Shown: positions 33,353 through 45,587, numbered from the stretch's first letter. The stretch: 64,000 bases of DNA from Prorocentrum cordatum (GCA_963575745.1 CAUYUJ010017982.1:386413-450412), one strand, 5' to 3'. Notes: a model not told the origin generated them from the sequence alone. Program-made: numbers and translations.

Positions 33353-34097
33353 AGGCCCGTTGGACCCGCTCATCACCCCGGGGCGCTGGAGCCAGAACGG
33401 TTGCGGGCTGGGCACGCGCACGCCCCCCTTCATCCCTGTCCAGCGCCAAAGCGAGGCGCACAGGTGTTGATAGAAACGCTGCCTGTAAGAATCCCTTGCA
33501 AGCACAAGACAAATTATGAGGAGTTCATGCGCGCGCCGCCGCGCGCGCATGTCAACATGATTCAAATACCATTGGTTCACTATCATGCGGACCAAAAGCT
33601 ATCAAGCATATGCGAATTTTGTTGAACAGCGAAAAGCAGCACACGTTCGCCTCTAATGCTATGGAACATCTGGGCATACTCTCGGTGAGCATATTGCGGC
33701 GCCAGTGATGTCAGTGCAGCATCTGTTTTTACATGACCAGCCGAACTGACATGCTATCTTGTGATAGTGATTACACAGGAAGCAAGGCGCGGAGGGATAC
33801 CAATGAATTTGGCATCTGGTCTCGGCAGGGGGGCCGTTTCCGATCTTTGTGCGAGCAGGCACTTGTGCGGCGCAGCCTGCGAGGTGCACACGGCAAGAGC
33901 TAGCCGCTGCATAAGACAGCCACCCAGCGGCCGCAGGCGGCTCTGCGCCAGAAGCTCGGGGGGAAACCCGGCAGCCGCACGAGGGCGGCCACGAGGCGGC
34001 CACGGCTGGCGACCCGCCGCGCGACCGGAACACCCAGCTGGCGCACGACGCGGCCAGGAGGCGCCCACGGGGGGGCAACCGACCGGAATCCCAAGGA
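33353..34097. other. Unassigned sequence
   Basis: Mixed composition, AT-richer at 33500-33760. No gene or RNA is recognised. Confidence 0.4.
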
Positions 34098-34385
34098 AAA
34101 GGAGGAGGAGGAGGAGAAGAAGGAGGAGGGGGAAGAGGAGGATGAGGAGGAGGAGGAGGAGGAGGAGGAGGAGGAGGAGCAGAAGTTCGACCCAGCACGC
34201 GAGGGGGCCGCGCGGCTGCCGCGGGCGGCGGCGGGCCAGAAGTTCGGAAAACGCCCTGCCGGCGCACCAGGCGGCCACGGGGCGGCCACGGGCGGCGGCG
34301 GGCCGGAGCTCCGGAGAACCTTGCCAGCGCACGGGGCGGCAGCGAGGCGGCCACGAGGCGGCCACGGGCGGCGGGCGCAGCTTCG
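34098..34385 (+). repeat. (GGA)n tract followed by GCGGCCACG repeats
   Basis: 34098-34182 is (GGA)n. 34200-34385 holds about ten GGCGGCCACG-type 10-mers separated by GGGCGGC. The same GCGGCCACG words also occur upstream at 33980-34010. Confidence 0.7.
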
Positions 34386-34469
34386 AACACCCAACCCGTG
34401 ACATGTTGCAGATGCTCGGATCCTCCCGGGCCGATGCGCAAATCCAGTATCCTAGGGCTCCCAACTTCG

Positions 34470-34612
34470 CGCTTCGCGCTGCGCGAAGCGCGAAGCGCGA
34501 ATAACTTCGCGCTCTCGCGCCGCCCTCCCAAAGGGAGAATAGGAGGACGAGGAGGAGGGGGAGAAGGAACGAGGACCGCGAAGCGCGAAGCGCGAATAAC
34601 TTCGCGCCCTCG
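34470..34612. repeat. GCGAAGCGC hairpin repeats
   Basis: Runs of the palindromic word GCGCTTCGCG/GCGAAGCGCGAA at 34471-34502 and 34578-34598, each followed by TAACTTCGCGC. They sit as a direct pair about 108 bp apart around a purine-rich spacer. Confidence 0.7.
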
Positions 34613-34842
34613 AGGGAGCCCTTGGACTGAGTATCGGCCTCAGCAGAGTGGCGTCGCTCCAGTCCGACGCGGGGGGCGGCCTGCAGACGGCGGGCGCCCC
34701 AGGTGCTGCCAGGGGGGCAGGTCTGTGCGCTCCCCCCGTGCCCCTGCAAGCCTGGCAAAACATGCTCAGCGATGCAATTTGATGTCGTAGAATTCGATGA
34801 TTTCGGGCACTTGTCAGAAGACGCGTTCTTCAAATGCTGTGT

Positions 34843-35825
<983 letters not shown>

Positions 35826-35852
<27 letters not shown>

Positions 35853-36032
35853 GAGGAGGAGGAGGAGGAGGAGGAGGAGGAGGAGGAGGAGGAGGAGGAG
35901 GAGGAGGAGGAGGAGGAGGAGGAGGAGAAGGAGGAGGAGGAGGAGGAGGAGGAGAAAGAGAAGGAGGAGGAGAAGGAGGAGGAGGAGGAGGAGGGCAAGG
36001 GGAAGGGGGAGGGTGAGGGTGAGGGTGAGACC
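35826..36032 (+). repeat. (GGA)n purine tract
   Basis: About 200 bp of GGA triplets with a few GAA, then GAGGGT repeats. It is the longest GGA tract of the window. Frames of nearly 400 codons crossing it are low complexity, not genes. Confidence 0.95.
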
Positions 36033-36177
36033 CGAAGACCAGAGCCCCTCCCGAGCCCAGAGTGGTCATTATGCTTCGGCGTCCAGGCCGTGTTTCGAGG
36101 AGCAGGAGAGCAGCACAGCACTTCCTGGACGCCCGAGGACGGTTCCTGCGCTGGCGCCAGACTGAAGGGGCCCTGGG

Positions 36178-36179
36178 AC

Positions 36180-36244
<65 letters not shown>

Positions 36245-36262
36245 CACACACACACACAAATA
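36178..36262 (+). repeat. (CA)n microsatellite
   Basis: About 85 bp of CA with single G interruptions. Confidence 0.95.
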
Positions 36263-37290
36263 CACACAAATAACAGGATTCCCCATATGTTCCCACATTT
36301 TCTCGGTTTTTGTCTTCCCCCCCACTTCCCATATCTTCCCATATTTCCCTGGGAGTCGACGATTAATTGTGTCTGTGTGTTTTCTCTCCTCCTGACAGAC
36401 ACCCTCCGCGATCCGCTGCTCAAGCGGCTGCATCCAGGGACGGAGAGCCCACAGGGGGGGGCGCCTTCCACGTGCCCAGGGGCTCCGCTCGCCCAAGCCT
36501 TCGACGACCCCCCCGGCGAACATGTGCGCAGTCAAGCCGCACAGCAGGGACGCACGTCACGGACGCAAGGGCCCGGGAGGGCCATGCCAGCGTTTTCGAA
36601 GGGGGCTGGCAAGCGAAAGTCGCCAAGAATGGGCTGGGGGGGCAGGGATGCAAGGGCAGCCTTGAAAAATTGCTCAACCTTGCTACGCGACATGGCTGTA
36701 ATGGCCACCCATAGGCAATCGAGCCCTTTGGCCTCAGCCGACTTTGGGCGGCGCCTTCGTTGTCGCCCCCAGCGCGAATGAGGGGGGAAAGGGCGTGGAG
36801 TGGGGATCTTGTGCAGGGCGGCGAGATCGCTGGCGGGCGTGCGAAAGTTAATGCTCGTGTTGTGGTTTGGACGCCTCCCCCCAGAGGTCAGAAAGCAGCC
36901 AAGATGGTCAGGCATGCGAATGTTGTCTCATTCCTGTTCTTCCCTCACGGGGGTGTCGTTTGGCTTCTCCTTGATCCCCGAGCCCTTCCTTGGGTTGGCC
37001 GACCAACCACGGACCTGATCCTGTGTACACTCGGTGTTGCCCATCGGGATCGGCTTGCGGTAGTGGTGCGCCTGGCAGCCGCCCGGGGTCGTGCTGAAGA
37101 CGCCAGAGCCACCCGCCTTCCAGCCATAGCTCCATTCTCTCCCATACACCTGGTCGGGCGAAAATCAAGGCTTGGGCGCGCTTTGGCCAGAACTTGGCCC
37201 CGAGACGGCGGGCCATGGTGATGCGCGCACGTCCGCGCAGATCGGAATGCCTCGGCGGGTCGCGGTGGTGGATTCTTCCCAGGGGGGACT
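36263..37290. other. Unassigned sequence
   Basis: No gene, RNA gene or transposon motif recognised. Confidence 0.35.
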
Positions 37291-37341
37291 GGCATACATA
37301 GGGGGTGAAGCATCGACCTGGAATCGGCGATACATCGCCGA

Positions 37342-37520
37342 TACAGTCGGGGCGTTGACCTAAGGAACCCTAAGTAAGGAACGAGGCCCCTTTTCTCCAG
37401 AAGTTGAACTTCGATTCCCCTTCGAAAAATTAAGGAAAACGTGGGGCAAACTGTGAAACAATTAAGGAACACCGAGCCCCTCCCCAACGCAAAGGGTTCC
37501 TTCTTCAGCGCCCCAACTGT
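37342..37520. mobile_element. MITE-like element, copy 1 (179 bp)
   Basis: Begins ACAGTCGGGGCG and ends CGCCCCAACTGT, terminal inverted repeats with one mismatch in 12. The interior (GACCTAAGGAA, AAGGAACGAGGCCCC, GGCAAACTGTGAAAC-like, AGGAACACCGAGCCCCTCCC) matches copy 2. A 48-bp segment (TAGGGGGTGAAGCATCGACC onward) lies on both sides as a direct repeat (about 37294-37341 and 37521-37568), so no simple short target duplication is seen. Confidence 0.75.
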
Positions 37521-37677
37521 ACGTAGGGGGCGAAGCATCGACCTGGAATCGGCGATGCATCGCCGACAGGCCAGCGATAGCATGTCCACACGTTCCTGGG
37601 CCGGGTGGGGCTGATAGACCCCTGTCGGTGATCAATGGGCGACTGAGGATCGATGCATCCCCCATCTATGCCTACCT

Positions 37678-37854
37678 ACAGTCGGGGCGTTGACCTAAGG
37701 AATGCTAGATAAGGAACGAGGCCCCTTTTTTCATAATTTAAGTTTTGATTTCCCATGGAAAACGAAAGGAAAACCCAAGGCAAACTGTATAACTATCAAG
37801 GAACACCGAGCCCCTCCCCAACGAAAAGGATTCCGTCTTCAGCGCCCCGACTGT
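37678..37854. mobile_element. MITE-like element, copy 2 (177 bp) with 10-bp target duplication
   Basis: Begins ACAGTCGGGGCG and ends CGCCCCGACTGT, perfect 12-bp terminal inverted repeats. The 10-mer ATGCCTACCT flanks it on both sides (37668-37677 and 37855-37864), the footprint of a cut-and-paste insertion. (If the inverted repeat is taken one base longer, the duplication is 8 bp.) It has no coding capacity, so it would need a transposase from elsewhere. Its minus-strand translation, with SFSLGRGSVFL, is one I recall as recurrent in predicted dinoflagellate proteins, presumably misannotated copies. Confidence 0.85.
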
Positions 37855-37864
37855 ATGCCTACCT

Positions 37865-38692
37865 ACCCCCCCTGTCGTTGCCCCTGACAGGCTCACCTCG
37901 ACGGCCGCGTGGTAGGCTCCGGAGCCCATCAGGCCGAGGACGTTGTTCGCAAAGCGGACCCTCTGGCGGAGTCTAACACCCACGCGGCTGCCGAACGCCC
38001 CCTCTGGTAACCCTCGAGGGGGAGGGGAGAAGACCGACGAGGGGGGAGGGCAACGTGAGGAGTGGCGCTTGCTCGATCCCGCCGCCTTCTCTTGTTCGAG
38101 ACGTCGTAGATGTGCAGGGTCACCGGGGCGGCAGCCCCCGCGGGCCCTGCCTGGCATGCAGGAGGGCGCCGTCGGGCGTTGTCGTCGTTGCCGCCGCTGT
38201 TGCCCTCCGTCGTGGCAGCCGTCCTCCCTAATGACCCTCAGATCTTCAACATCTGGAGGCCGTCTCCTGGCCCCGGAATCATCAAAACACGACTCGGGAT
38301 CAAAAGCTGGCCCCAGAAAGAGGGTCGAGATCGCTGGGGGCCCACGAAAGGAAACAAATGCGTCGTCGGAGGGGAGGGGAAGCGAGGAAAACGACGACCA
38401 CGGCGAGGGCAACGTTGACCGCGAAGACCACGAACGACGACCGCGACGAGGGCAAGGACGGCCACGACGACCACCACGTTGACATTTTTTTTTTCCAGCG
38501 CGAAGCCCGCCCGATCCGCTGCCCCTCGAGGGAGCTATCTTCAGCGCAACTCAACCAGCTAGCAAGAATCGCGCAATGACCCCGGGCCCCAGGCCCAGGG
38601 GAGGAACAGACAAGCAGGCAAGTATTAGGCTGCGCGCCAGGCTCACCCTAGCCCGGCTTGGAAGTAGCAGCCGCAAGGGAGGGAGAGGGCAA
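37865..38692. other. Unassigned sequence
   Basis: GC-rich mixed sequence with a CGACGACC-rich patch (38390-38480). No gene recognised. Confidence 0.35.
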
Positions 38693-38768
38693 AGGAGGAG
38701 GAGGAGGAGGAGGAGGAGGAGGAGGAGGAGGAAGAGGAGGAGGAGGAGGAGGAGGAGGAGGAGGAGGG
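38693..38768 (+). repeat. (GGA)n purine tract
   Basis: About 75 bp of GGA triplets with one GAAGAG interruption. Confidence 0.95.
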
Positions 38769-39289
38769 GGGAAGCAATCCGAAACACCTGGCGCGGCGCA
38801 GGCCAACCTGCCGTAGGCGAGCCGTAGCGCGCAGCCATGGAATCGAGACCTTGGCAAAACTGCATAACTATACAGCTACATGGGCACAAGCTCCGTGACT
38901 GGCCACGGAAACTTGAAATCCCCCGCGCACTATAGAAATGAGGGAAAGAGGAGCAGGAGGAGGAGGACGAGGAGGAGGAGGAAGAGGGGAAGAGGGGAAA
39001 GCTGATACGATAACGGCCCCGAATCGTGACAACCAGCTCCGTTCACTGCGGGCGGCACGAAGGCAAACTCAGTGGCAATCTAAGCGGTCGCAGCCCAGAA
39101 CAGGTAAATCGACCAAAGACATGGCACCAATATTCAGGGACGGAGAAAGCGGGGGAGGGAGGGGAACACACAGTTGGGCTGGGCGAACTGTCCTCGCCGC
39201 GGCTTGGCACCGCGCTCTTGGCGGGCATGGCGAATGCCAGAAACTACTTAAGCGAAAATGCATCGGTACGAACGGCAACCAGACGGGGA

Positions 39290-40415
39290 GGAGGGGGAAG
39301 GGAGGCAAATCCACAGCGTCGAGCACCGCGCTTCCAACACGCACCGCACTCGGTCCAGCCGGTCTGGACGATGATAGGTCGTCCGATTCTGGCTCAAGCA
39401 TTCGGGGAAGAGCGAGGACGAGACAGGCAGAGAACGCGGAGAGCCGGCTCACCGCGAGCAAGCGGTGAGTCGGCGCTCCGCCTCCGGGAGGCGAAGGCGG
39501 GAGGAAAGAGACGAGGGGGAAGGGCAGCTCGCACCGGCTGCTGGGTGCAGCGTGTCCCGAAGTGCCTCGGCCACGCGGCCAGGTCAGAGTGGACACGATA
39601 GCTTGCACCACCAAGTGTGGAGTCGTGCCCTCCGCGGTCCAGATTTGCAACTCCGAGCGGAATAATTCACGGGGGAGCGGGGGCGAGACAGGCAGGGGGG
39701 GCAGAAAGTCGGCCAACCCCGACAGGGCTAGCCGGCGTTCCGCCCCCGGGAGGAAAAGGCGGGAGGAAAGAGACAAGGTGGGGGGAGTGCGAATCGCGCG
39801 CGCCGGGCTCGGGAATCACTGGCGCAGCAGCCTGCCGTGGGCAAAAAACCGAGAAATCGTCTGCGCCACACTCCGAACTGACGAATCGATTCGTCACGGA
39901 CTCGGTGCGCCGAGACTGCACTAATTGGCCACGCGGCCGGGACAGAGAAAGATGGCGAAAACAGAGCCCGGAGTTTTGGTCACACGGCGCGCGGGCTGCG
40001 CGGACCTGTCTCGACGCCCCGCCCGCCGTACTGCGCGACACCACTCGGGCACACATTGGGGGAGGAGGGGGCGAGGGAGGGAGGAAAGAGGCGAGGAAGA
40101 GGGGGAAGAGGGAGAGGTGCTGGCGTCGGCACGGGGCGGAGGCCCCCGAATTTCCGCCCCGAATTGGGCTAACAGTTTTGACTCCGACAGTGTGCTCTAT
40201 CGGCCACGCGGCCGGGACCGAAAAAGCGGCGAAAATTGAGCCCGGAGTTCCGGCCACGTTCGCAGGACACGGCGCGCGGGCTGCGCGGACCTGTCGCTGC
40301 GCTCCGCCCGTCGTGCTGCGCGATACCACTCGCGCGCCCGTTGAAGGAGGGAGGGGCGAGGGAGGGAGGAAAAAAGCGAGGAGGACGAGGGAGGATGGGG
40401 GGAAAGGAAAAACGG
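39290..40415 (+). repeat. Degenerate tandem repeat, unit ~210-320 bp
   Basis: A GGGAGGAAAGAGRCRAGG block (R is A or G) recurs at about 39499, 39761, 40078 and, changed, 40361; an earlier weak copy lies near 39291. GGCCACGCGGCCGGGA recurs at 39927 and 40202 (275 bp apart), and GCGCGGGCTGCGCGGACCTGTC-like text (20 of its bases) twice. Arg/Gly-rich plus-strand frames and Ser/Pro-rich minus-strand frames are by-products. Confidence 0.65.
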
Positions 40416-40515
40416 CTGAAACGCTAGGTCGCGCCCCCGTGAGGGCGGCGCCGGGCAAGCCGCAGGAGGCCGTCCAGCTGCGCGTGACCCCTCGCGCCCA
40501 CTCTCAAAAACGAGA

Positions 40516-42690
40516 CTAGCGCGTCAGGGGCGCTTCGCCGCAGGAGCGATCCAGTCCGCACCGCGGCTTGCGCCCTGTACGCCGAGTACACTGTGAGGGC
40601 TCGAAGGAGGGTGCACTGCCCGGCGCTTCTCTCCATCCCCGCCACGCCCTGCGAAGACAGCAAATTAAGACACCACAGCACCCTAGCTTGCTGTCCCTGC
40701 CCGCAGGGGTCTCCAACCCCGCATGCTTTCGACAGAACGCGTGGTAGACTTCGCACTGGGCGTAATGCTCTATACAATCAGCTCCGCCGCCGCCATGGAG
40801 GACACAAGGCGCGCTCCTTTGGAAGCGCCGCGCCGTGTACCACCCGTTCATGGCAGCGCGGAGGAAGGCCGCGGCAACGCGAGGCGTGCCGCGGGCGCTG
40901 AGCAGCCGCCCCACGTTCACCAGCTGCACGGGGCGGTCCCGGGGCTGGGATCGCAGCGGCCACCGGCCCAGCCTCCTGCGAGCATGCGCCATTGCGGCGC
41001 CAGGAGCAGGCCGCAGGATCTGCGTCGCCTGCCGCTGCCAAATCCTCTTCGTCTGGAGGTCGTCGGGGTCGCCACCGAGCAGGAACGGGGGGCGTCCCGC
41101 CGCCCGTTCGGCCGTGGCGACCTCGTCCGCCGCCGCTGTGAGCCGGCATAGGGAGGAGCTTCGGATCCACGCCACCGTGGCCAGGCTGACGTCGTTTGCC
41201 TCGTGTAATTTCTCCAGGAGCCGCCGGGCCCGCGCCCGAGCGCGAAGGCCACCGTCTTGGTGGTTCTCGAACACGAACACCCGGGCAGCCGCCGCCGAGG
41301 CGCTGTCGGCGAGCGAAGCGAACTCGGCCGCCAGGCCGTATTCCGTGAGGGCCTGGAGGACATTCGACGGCATCCAGCCCGCGGGCCCAGGCACCAGTCG
41401 CTGGAGGGCTCTCTCCTCCTGGGCGCGCGCCTCCGCGGGCACCCATTCCAGCTGCGCGACGAAAAGGAGCACGCTCAAGGCGTAGCACCGGTATGCACCC
41501 ATGGTGACCCTGAGCCCCGCCCCGAGAGAGCGCCAGAGCTCCACGCGCTCCGAGAATTTCCTCATGGGCGCATCCCACGAGAGAGCCGCGCGCCCAGGGC
41601 CCGCCGTGAAGCCGAGGTACCGAGCCTGCCGCGCCAAGCCAAGCTTCCCCCAGGCTGACGCCCGCTCCGCGATGTCCACGCGAAGCTGCACGAGGTCCTG
41701 CGCGCTCACGGGCACCACTACCGTCTTCTTGACGTCCAGCTTCAAGCCAGAGCAGCGCGCAAACTCGTCGAAGATGCTTGCCAGAATCGCGACCGACTGC
41801 AGACCGTCGTAGAGGAAGATGGCTGCGTCGTCCGCGCAAGCCCGGACAAGGGCATGACAGTGGCGGCCAATGCGCATCAGCAGGAGGTCCGAACACGCCG
41901 CCAGCAAGGGCAGCCCTGTCGTACCCCTCGCGTCGCCGTGAAGCCCTCGTACCGCGCCCCTCCGAACGCGATCCTGCAAACTTTGTCGGTGTAAAGCGCG
42001 CGGAGGTAACGGATCAGCCAGTCTGGCCACCCCGCTTGCTCGAAGAGCTGCATCATGAACCCGTGTTCCGCTGAGGGGAACGCGGCTTCGAAGTCCATGA
42101 AGCATGCGAAGGGCTCCTACGGCGAGAGGACGCCCTCGCACATGGCTTCCTCGAAATCCACCACATTCGCCAACATCGACCGCCCCTTCAGAAACCCGCG
42201 CTGGTCCCGCGAAGTTCTCGGCGCCCGTGCTGGTTCCAGCATAAGGCGCACCGCGCTCGCGATGATCCTGTTTTCGGTGTTAGCGACGTCAATGGCCGCG
42301 TGCCATCTGGGAGGAAGACTGCCACGCCCTCCTCCGTGTGCCGCGCCGCCTTCTTGGGGAGCAGGAAAAGCAAACTCTGGTTGAACTTCATTCCCAAGGC
42401 CTCCATTTCGCTCGTGGCGTCAGCCGCCGTGAGTCCTTGGAACGCCCCGTACAAGAGGTCGATTGTGGTGTCGCCGAAGGGCCGCCGTACTGAAAAAGGA
42501 ATTCCATCCAGCCAAGGCGAAGTGTCGCCCGTGATCTGGAGGGCTCGGCGTATGTATCGTCGCGTCAGGCGGAGGTCGTCAGGCGTTGACATCGCCTTTC
42601 TCAACGGGAAGGACAATCGGGATGATGTCCTCCTCCTCCTCCGCCTCCTACTCCACCCCTCCCTCCTGCTTCTCGTGCTTTTCATGTTTC
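40516..42690 (-). mobile_element. LINE 2: 5'-truncated non-LTR reverse transcriptase
   Basis: Reading leftward: a decayed P-G-P-D-G-x-P-F box (SPWLDGIPFSV, near 42520), MKFNQSLLFLLPKKAA, then RPLTLADTENRIIASAVRLM (42290-42230), the motif before RT motif A. MDFEAAFPSAEHGFM (near 42090) is motif A and TRGVRQGCP (near 41925) motif B. ACADDAAIFLYDG (41843-41810) is motif C with both Asp. GLKLDVKKTVVVP is motif D and ARYLGFTAGPG (near 41615) follows. The rest to 40516 is the C-terminal region, ending with CVLHGGGGADCIEHYAQC (near 40795), the C-x7-D-x-x-x-H-Y-x-x-C knuckle of this LINE type. A 541-codon frame (42141-40516) is open from before motif C to the end; frameshifts lie near 42140 and 42240. 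No endonuclease precedes it. Confidence 0.85.
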
Positions 42691-42765
42691 CCCTGCTTCT
42701 CCTGGTCCTACTGTTCCTCCTCCTCCTCCTCCTCCTCCTCCTCCTCCTCCTCCTCCTGCTCCCCC
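42625..42765 (+). repeat. (CTC)n tract at the LINE 2 truncation point
   Basis: About 140 bp of CCT/CTC triplets ending in a near-perfect (CTC)n at 42715-42757. It sits exactly where LINE 2 homology stops. Confidence 0.85.
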
Positions 42766-43015
42766 TCTATCCCCCTATCGTAGAAGCAGCAGGGTAGCAG
42801 GGTGCCTTTTTCCCCTGGCTGCTTGGCGAGGCCTACCTACGCCGTCGGGCAAGAGGGGTCCAGGCGCGAAGCAAACAAAACGCCTCACTGCGAAACCACA
42901 AAAAAAAAAAAACGCCCCCCCCCTGGCGGGAGGGACCGCGAGGCGAACATGGGAGGCCTGGAAATGTGCACCAACACCAACACAGGGGGCTGCCTCCACA
43001 CGGGGAAGATGATTC

Positions 43016-43092
43016 TCGATTTCGGTGTTGGTGGTAATATTTCGGTCACTTTGGGAGCCAGAATATTACCACCACCACCGAGATCGAAATCG
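43016..43092. repeat. Inverted repeat around GGTGGTAATATT
   Basis: GATTTCGGTGTTGGTGGTAATATT-like text (the last 12 bases are exact) near 43018 faces AATATTACCACCACCACCGA at about 43061 and CGAAATC, giving a stem of about 24 bp with a small bulge and a loop of about 20 bases. GATCTTGGTGTTGGTGTC near 43118 is a third relative of the left arm. Confidence 0.6.
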
Positions 43093-43309
43093 TCTTCCCT
43101 CGGCGGAGGCAGACCGCCGATCTTGGTGTTGGTGTCAACCTCTAGGCCTGCAAGAACAAAACGTCAAAGAGTTGGGCTGCTAGCAGCCGTGACCAGAGCC
43201 GCCACCGCCACCAGGAAGAGGAGAGGAAGGGAGGTCGTCAGCGTTGGGGTCACCGTCGGCCGCCCCGCCGACCGCCATACGGCCGACCTACAGGGAGACA
43301 TGCAGAAGG

Positions 43310-44450
43310 AGGAGGAGGAGGAGGAGGAGGAGGAGGAGGAGGAGGAGGACCAGTGTAAACCCAATATTCATCATCGATGTTGGAATAAACCCTCCCTCCA
43401 AATTCCTTCTTCACAGGCCCTACAACGGTTCATTTTCACTGAAAGAATTGCTTCGTTGGAAGACAACCGTTTGAAGACCCTGAAGCATGCCAAAACATCG
43501 CTCTCGGGATTCCGACGCCATGGCTCAACCTGACTGTTGCGTTTTGACGGTCCTGAATCGTGCCAGAACGCCATTCCTGGGACTTCAACACCGCGAATCA
43601 ACGTAACAGTTGCGCTCCCATAATCGGGACTCCTTCCAAAACACGATTTCTGGTACGCTGACCATGGGAATCCGTGAAACTCTTGCAAATTGAAATATCG
43701 GATGCGCGCGGCGCTAAGGCGAGAGCCACATTTTGAAAAGGAGCCGCCCTCAATCCGTGAAGCTCTTGCAATTACAACAAGTGCACGCGGCACGAAAGCG
43801 AGAGCATTTTGAAAACGGGCGGCTCTCGCCTTAGCGCGGCGCACATTAGTTTCAAACATCTGCAAGAGTTGCACGGATTGAGGGCGGGTGGTGTTCAAAA
43901 GGTGGCTTTCGCCTGAGCGCGGCGCACATTCGCTTCAGTCCTGTGTAAAGGTTTCACGAATTGAGGGCGGGTGGTTTTGAAAATGTGGTTCTCGCCCTAG
44001 CGCGCCGCACGTTCGTTGCAAAATTGCGAAACCTTCACGGATTGAGGGCGGGTCGTTTTCAAAATGCGGTTCTCGCCTTAACGCTGCGCTGACTCGTTGT
44101 TAAAAATTGCAAGGGTTTCACGGATTCCCATGATGAGCGCATCTACCAGCAATGGTGCTTTGGAGGGATTCAGGATTAGGCGGTCGCAACAGTTACGTCG
44201 AATGGCGTTCTGGCACGATTGAAGATCATCAACACGCGACAATCAGGTTGATCCGTAGCGTTGGAATCCAGAGAACAATGTTTTGGCATGCTTCAAGGTA
44301 TTCAAACGGTTGTCCTCCAACGAAGCAGTTCTCTCAATGGAAATGAACCGTTGTAGGGGCCAATGAAGAAGGAGCTTGAAGGGATGGCTTATTCTAGTAT
44401 CGTTGATGCCTCTTGGGTTTGCACTGGTCATTCTCCTCCTCCACCTCTTC
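43310..44450. mobile_element. Foldback element, ~1.1 kb, two inverted arms
   Basis: The left arm (43345-43815) and right arm (44440-43826 on the opposite strand) carry the same blocks in the same order: CCAGTGYAAACCC (Y is C or T), CTACAACGGTTCATTT, GCTTCGTTGGA, GACAACCGTTTGAA, GAAGCATGCCAAAACAT, TCGTGCCAGAACGCCATTC, GGGAATCCGTGAAA and then ~85-bp units with GGCGCTAAGGCGAGAGCC. The left arm has two of these units and the right arm four. Both outer ends touch GGA/TCC microsatellite. No transposase or other coding region is present. The axis lies near 43815-43826, where GCGAGAGC faces GCTCTCGC. Confidence 0.75.
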
Positions 44451-45244
44451 TGCCACCCCTCCAGTCTTCCCCTTCCCTCCATCTCCTCCTCATCCACCAC
44501 CACCCTCCCATCTTGGGGGTCCTGCGCGGAAACCTCCTGGTGGCCCCCCTAAGCGACCAGAAACGCCGTAACAGCCTCAACACACCGAACAGGGGGGAAC
44601 CGTGCTCCTTGCCCCCCGAGGGAACCCCTTGCGCCGAGGATCCCTCGAGGGGGAAGCCGAAGCCGAAGGATCCCCCCCAGGGGCCTGCTCTCCCCCAGTA
44701 CCGTTCCACAGGCAAGCGGTGGCCCCAGGGCAAAAGTGGCCCTTGGTGCGCGGCTCCAGCGGGAACGGGGGCGGGAGGCAGGGTGGGCGGGGGGGGAGGG
44801 CGGGGAGCAAACCTGATCGCCGAACGCCCGGATCATCGCACTCACTCAGCGGCGGGGGGGGGCCTCATGGTGGGCCAGCCCCCCGGTCCCGCGCACGGCA
44901 GCGAAGGGCCACTTTGCGTGCAGCCGACCTCCCCTGCACTGCATGGACAAGTGAGGGAGCAGGCAGAGGCGACAAAAGGGGTGGATTGCCAAGGGGCGGA
45001 CGCTGCAGTGCGCGCCTCGGCGAGGACATCTGGGAGGGCCTCGCCGAGGACATGGGCGAGCGGAGCCAATGGAAACACGCAATGCCCCCCCCCCGTTGGG
45101 CTGCATCCGCCGCCCACGACATGCGACGTCCTGATTTTTTCAACGAGGGGGTCCCCGGAAATCCCGACCCTTTCCCGGGGGCAGATTTCTCACCCCGGGC
45201 CGCTCCTGTCGACGACCCCGGGGCGCGGCACGGGCCCCCCGGGA
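44451..45244. other. GC-rich unassigned sequence
   Basis: Rich in C- and G-runs (CCCCCC, GGGGGG). Long open frames on both strands are compositional. No gene recognised. Confidence 0.35.
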
Positions 45245-45540
45245 GGCCCCCCAGCAACAGCCAGAGACCTCGACGCGAGCAGGCCTGGGCCTCCTGCAGC
45301 TGCCGACACGACGCGGCCCAGGCCTGCAGCGCCGGCGTGGCCCCCGCGGCGAGCACGCGGCCCGGGGCGGCCCCGGCGGCCAGCCGCCGCGCGTCAATCG
45401 GCAGCGGGGCCGCCTGCCGGTCGCCGGCGGCCTGCGGGGCGTCGCTGGGCACCCCGACGCCGTAGGCGGCGTAGCCTCGGGTGGCGCCGCCGCCGTCGGC
45501 GACCAGATCTCCGGCAGTCGGCATGGTTTCTGTCACCCCT
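45245..45540 (-). other. Coding-like stretch, unknown
   Basis: The minus frame reads [20 protein letters not shown] (45525 leftward), then [16 protein letters not shown] and LQAWAASCRQLQEAQACSR, an Ala-rich helical composition. It could be a lone exon or chance in GC-rich DNA. No family is recognised. Confidence 0.25.
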
Positions 45541-45587
45541 GGCGCGTGCCCTCGGCTCTGGCCTCCTGGGCCCGATACACACATAGA

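Noticed and set aside
44363-45586. A 407-codon plus frame, Pro/Arg/Gly-rich
   Set aside because: Composition-driven, crossing the foldback end and C/G-runs; no domain or conserved motif.
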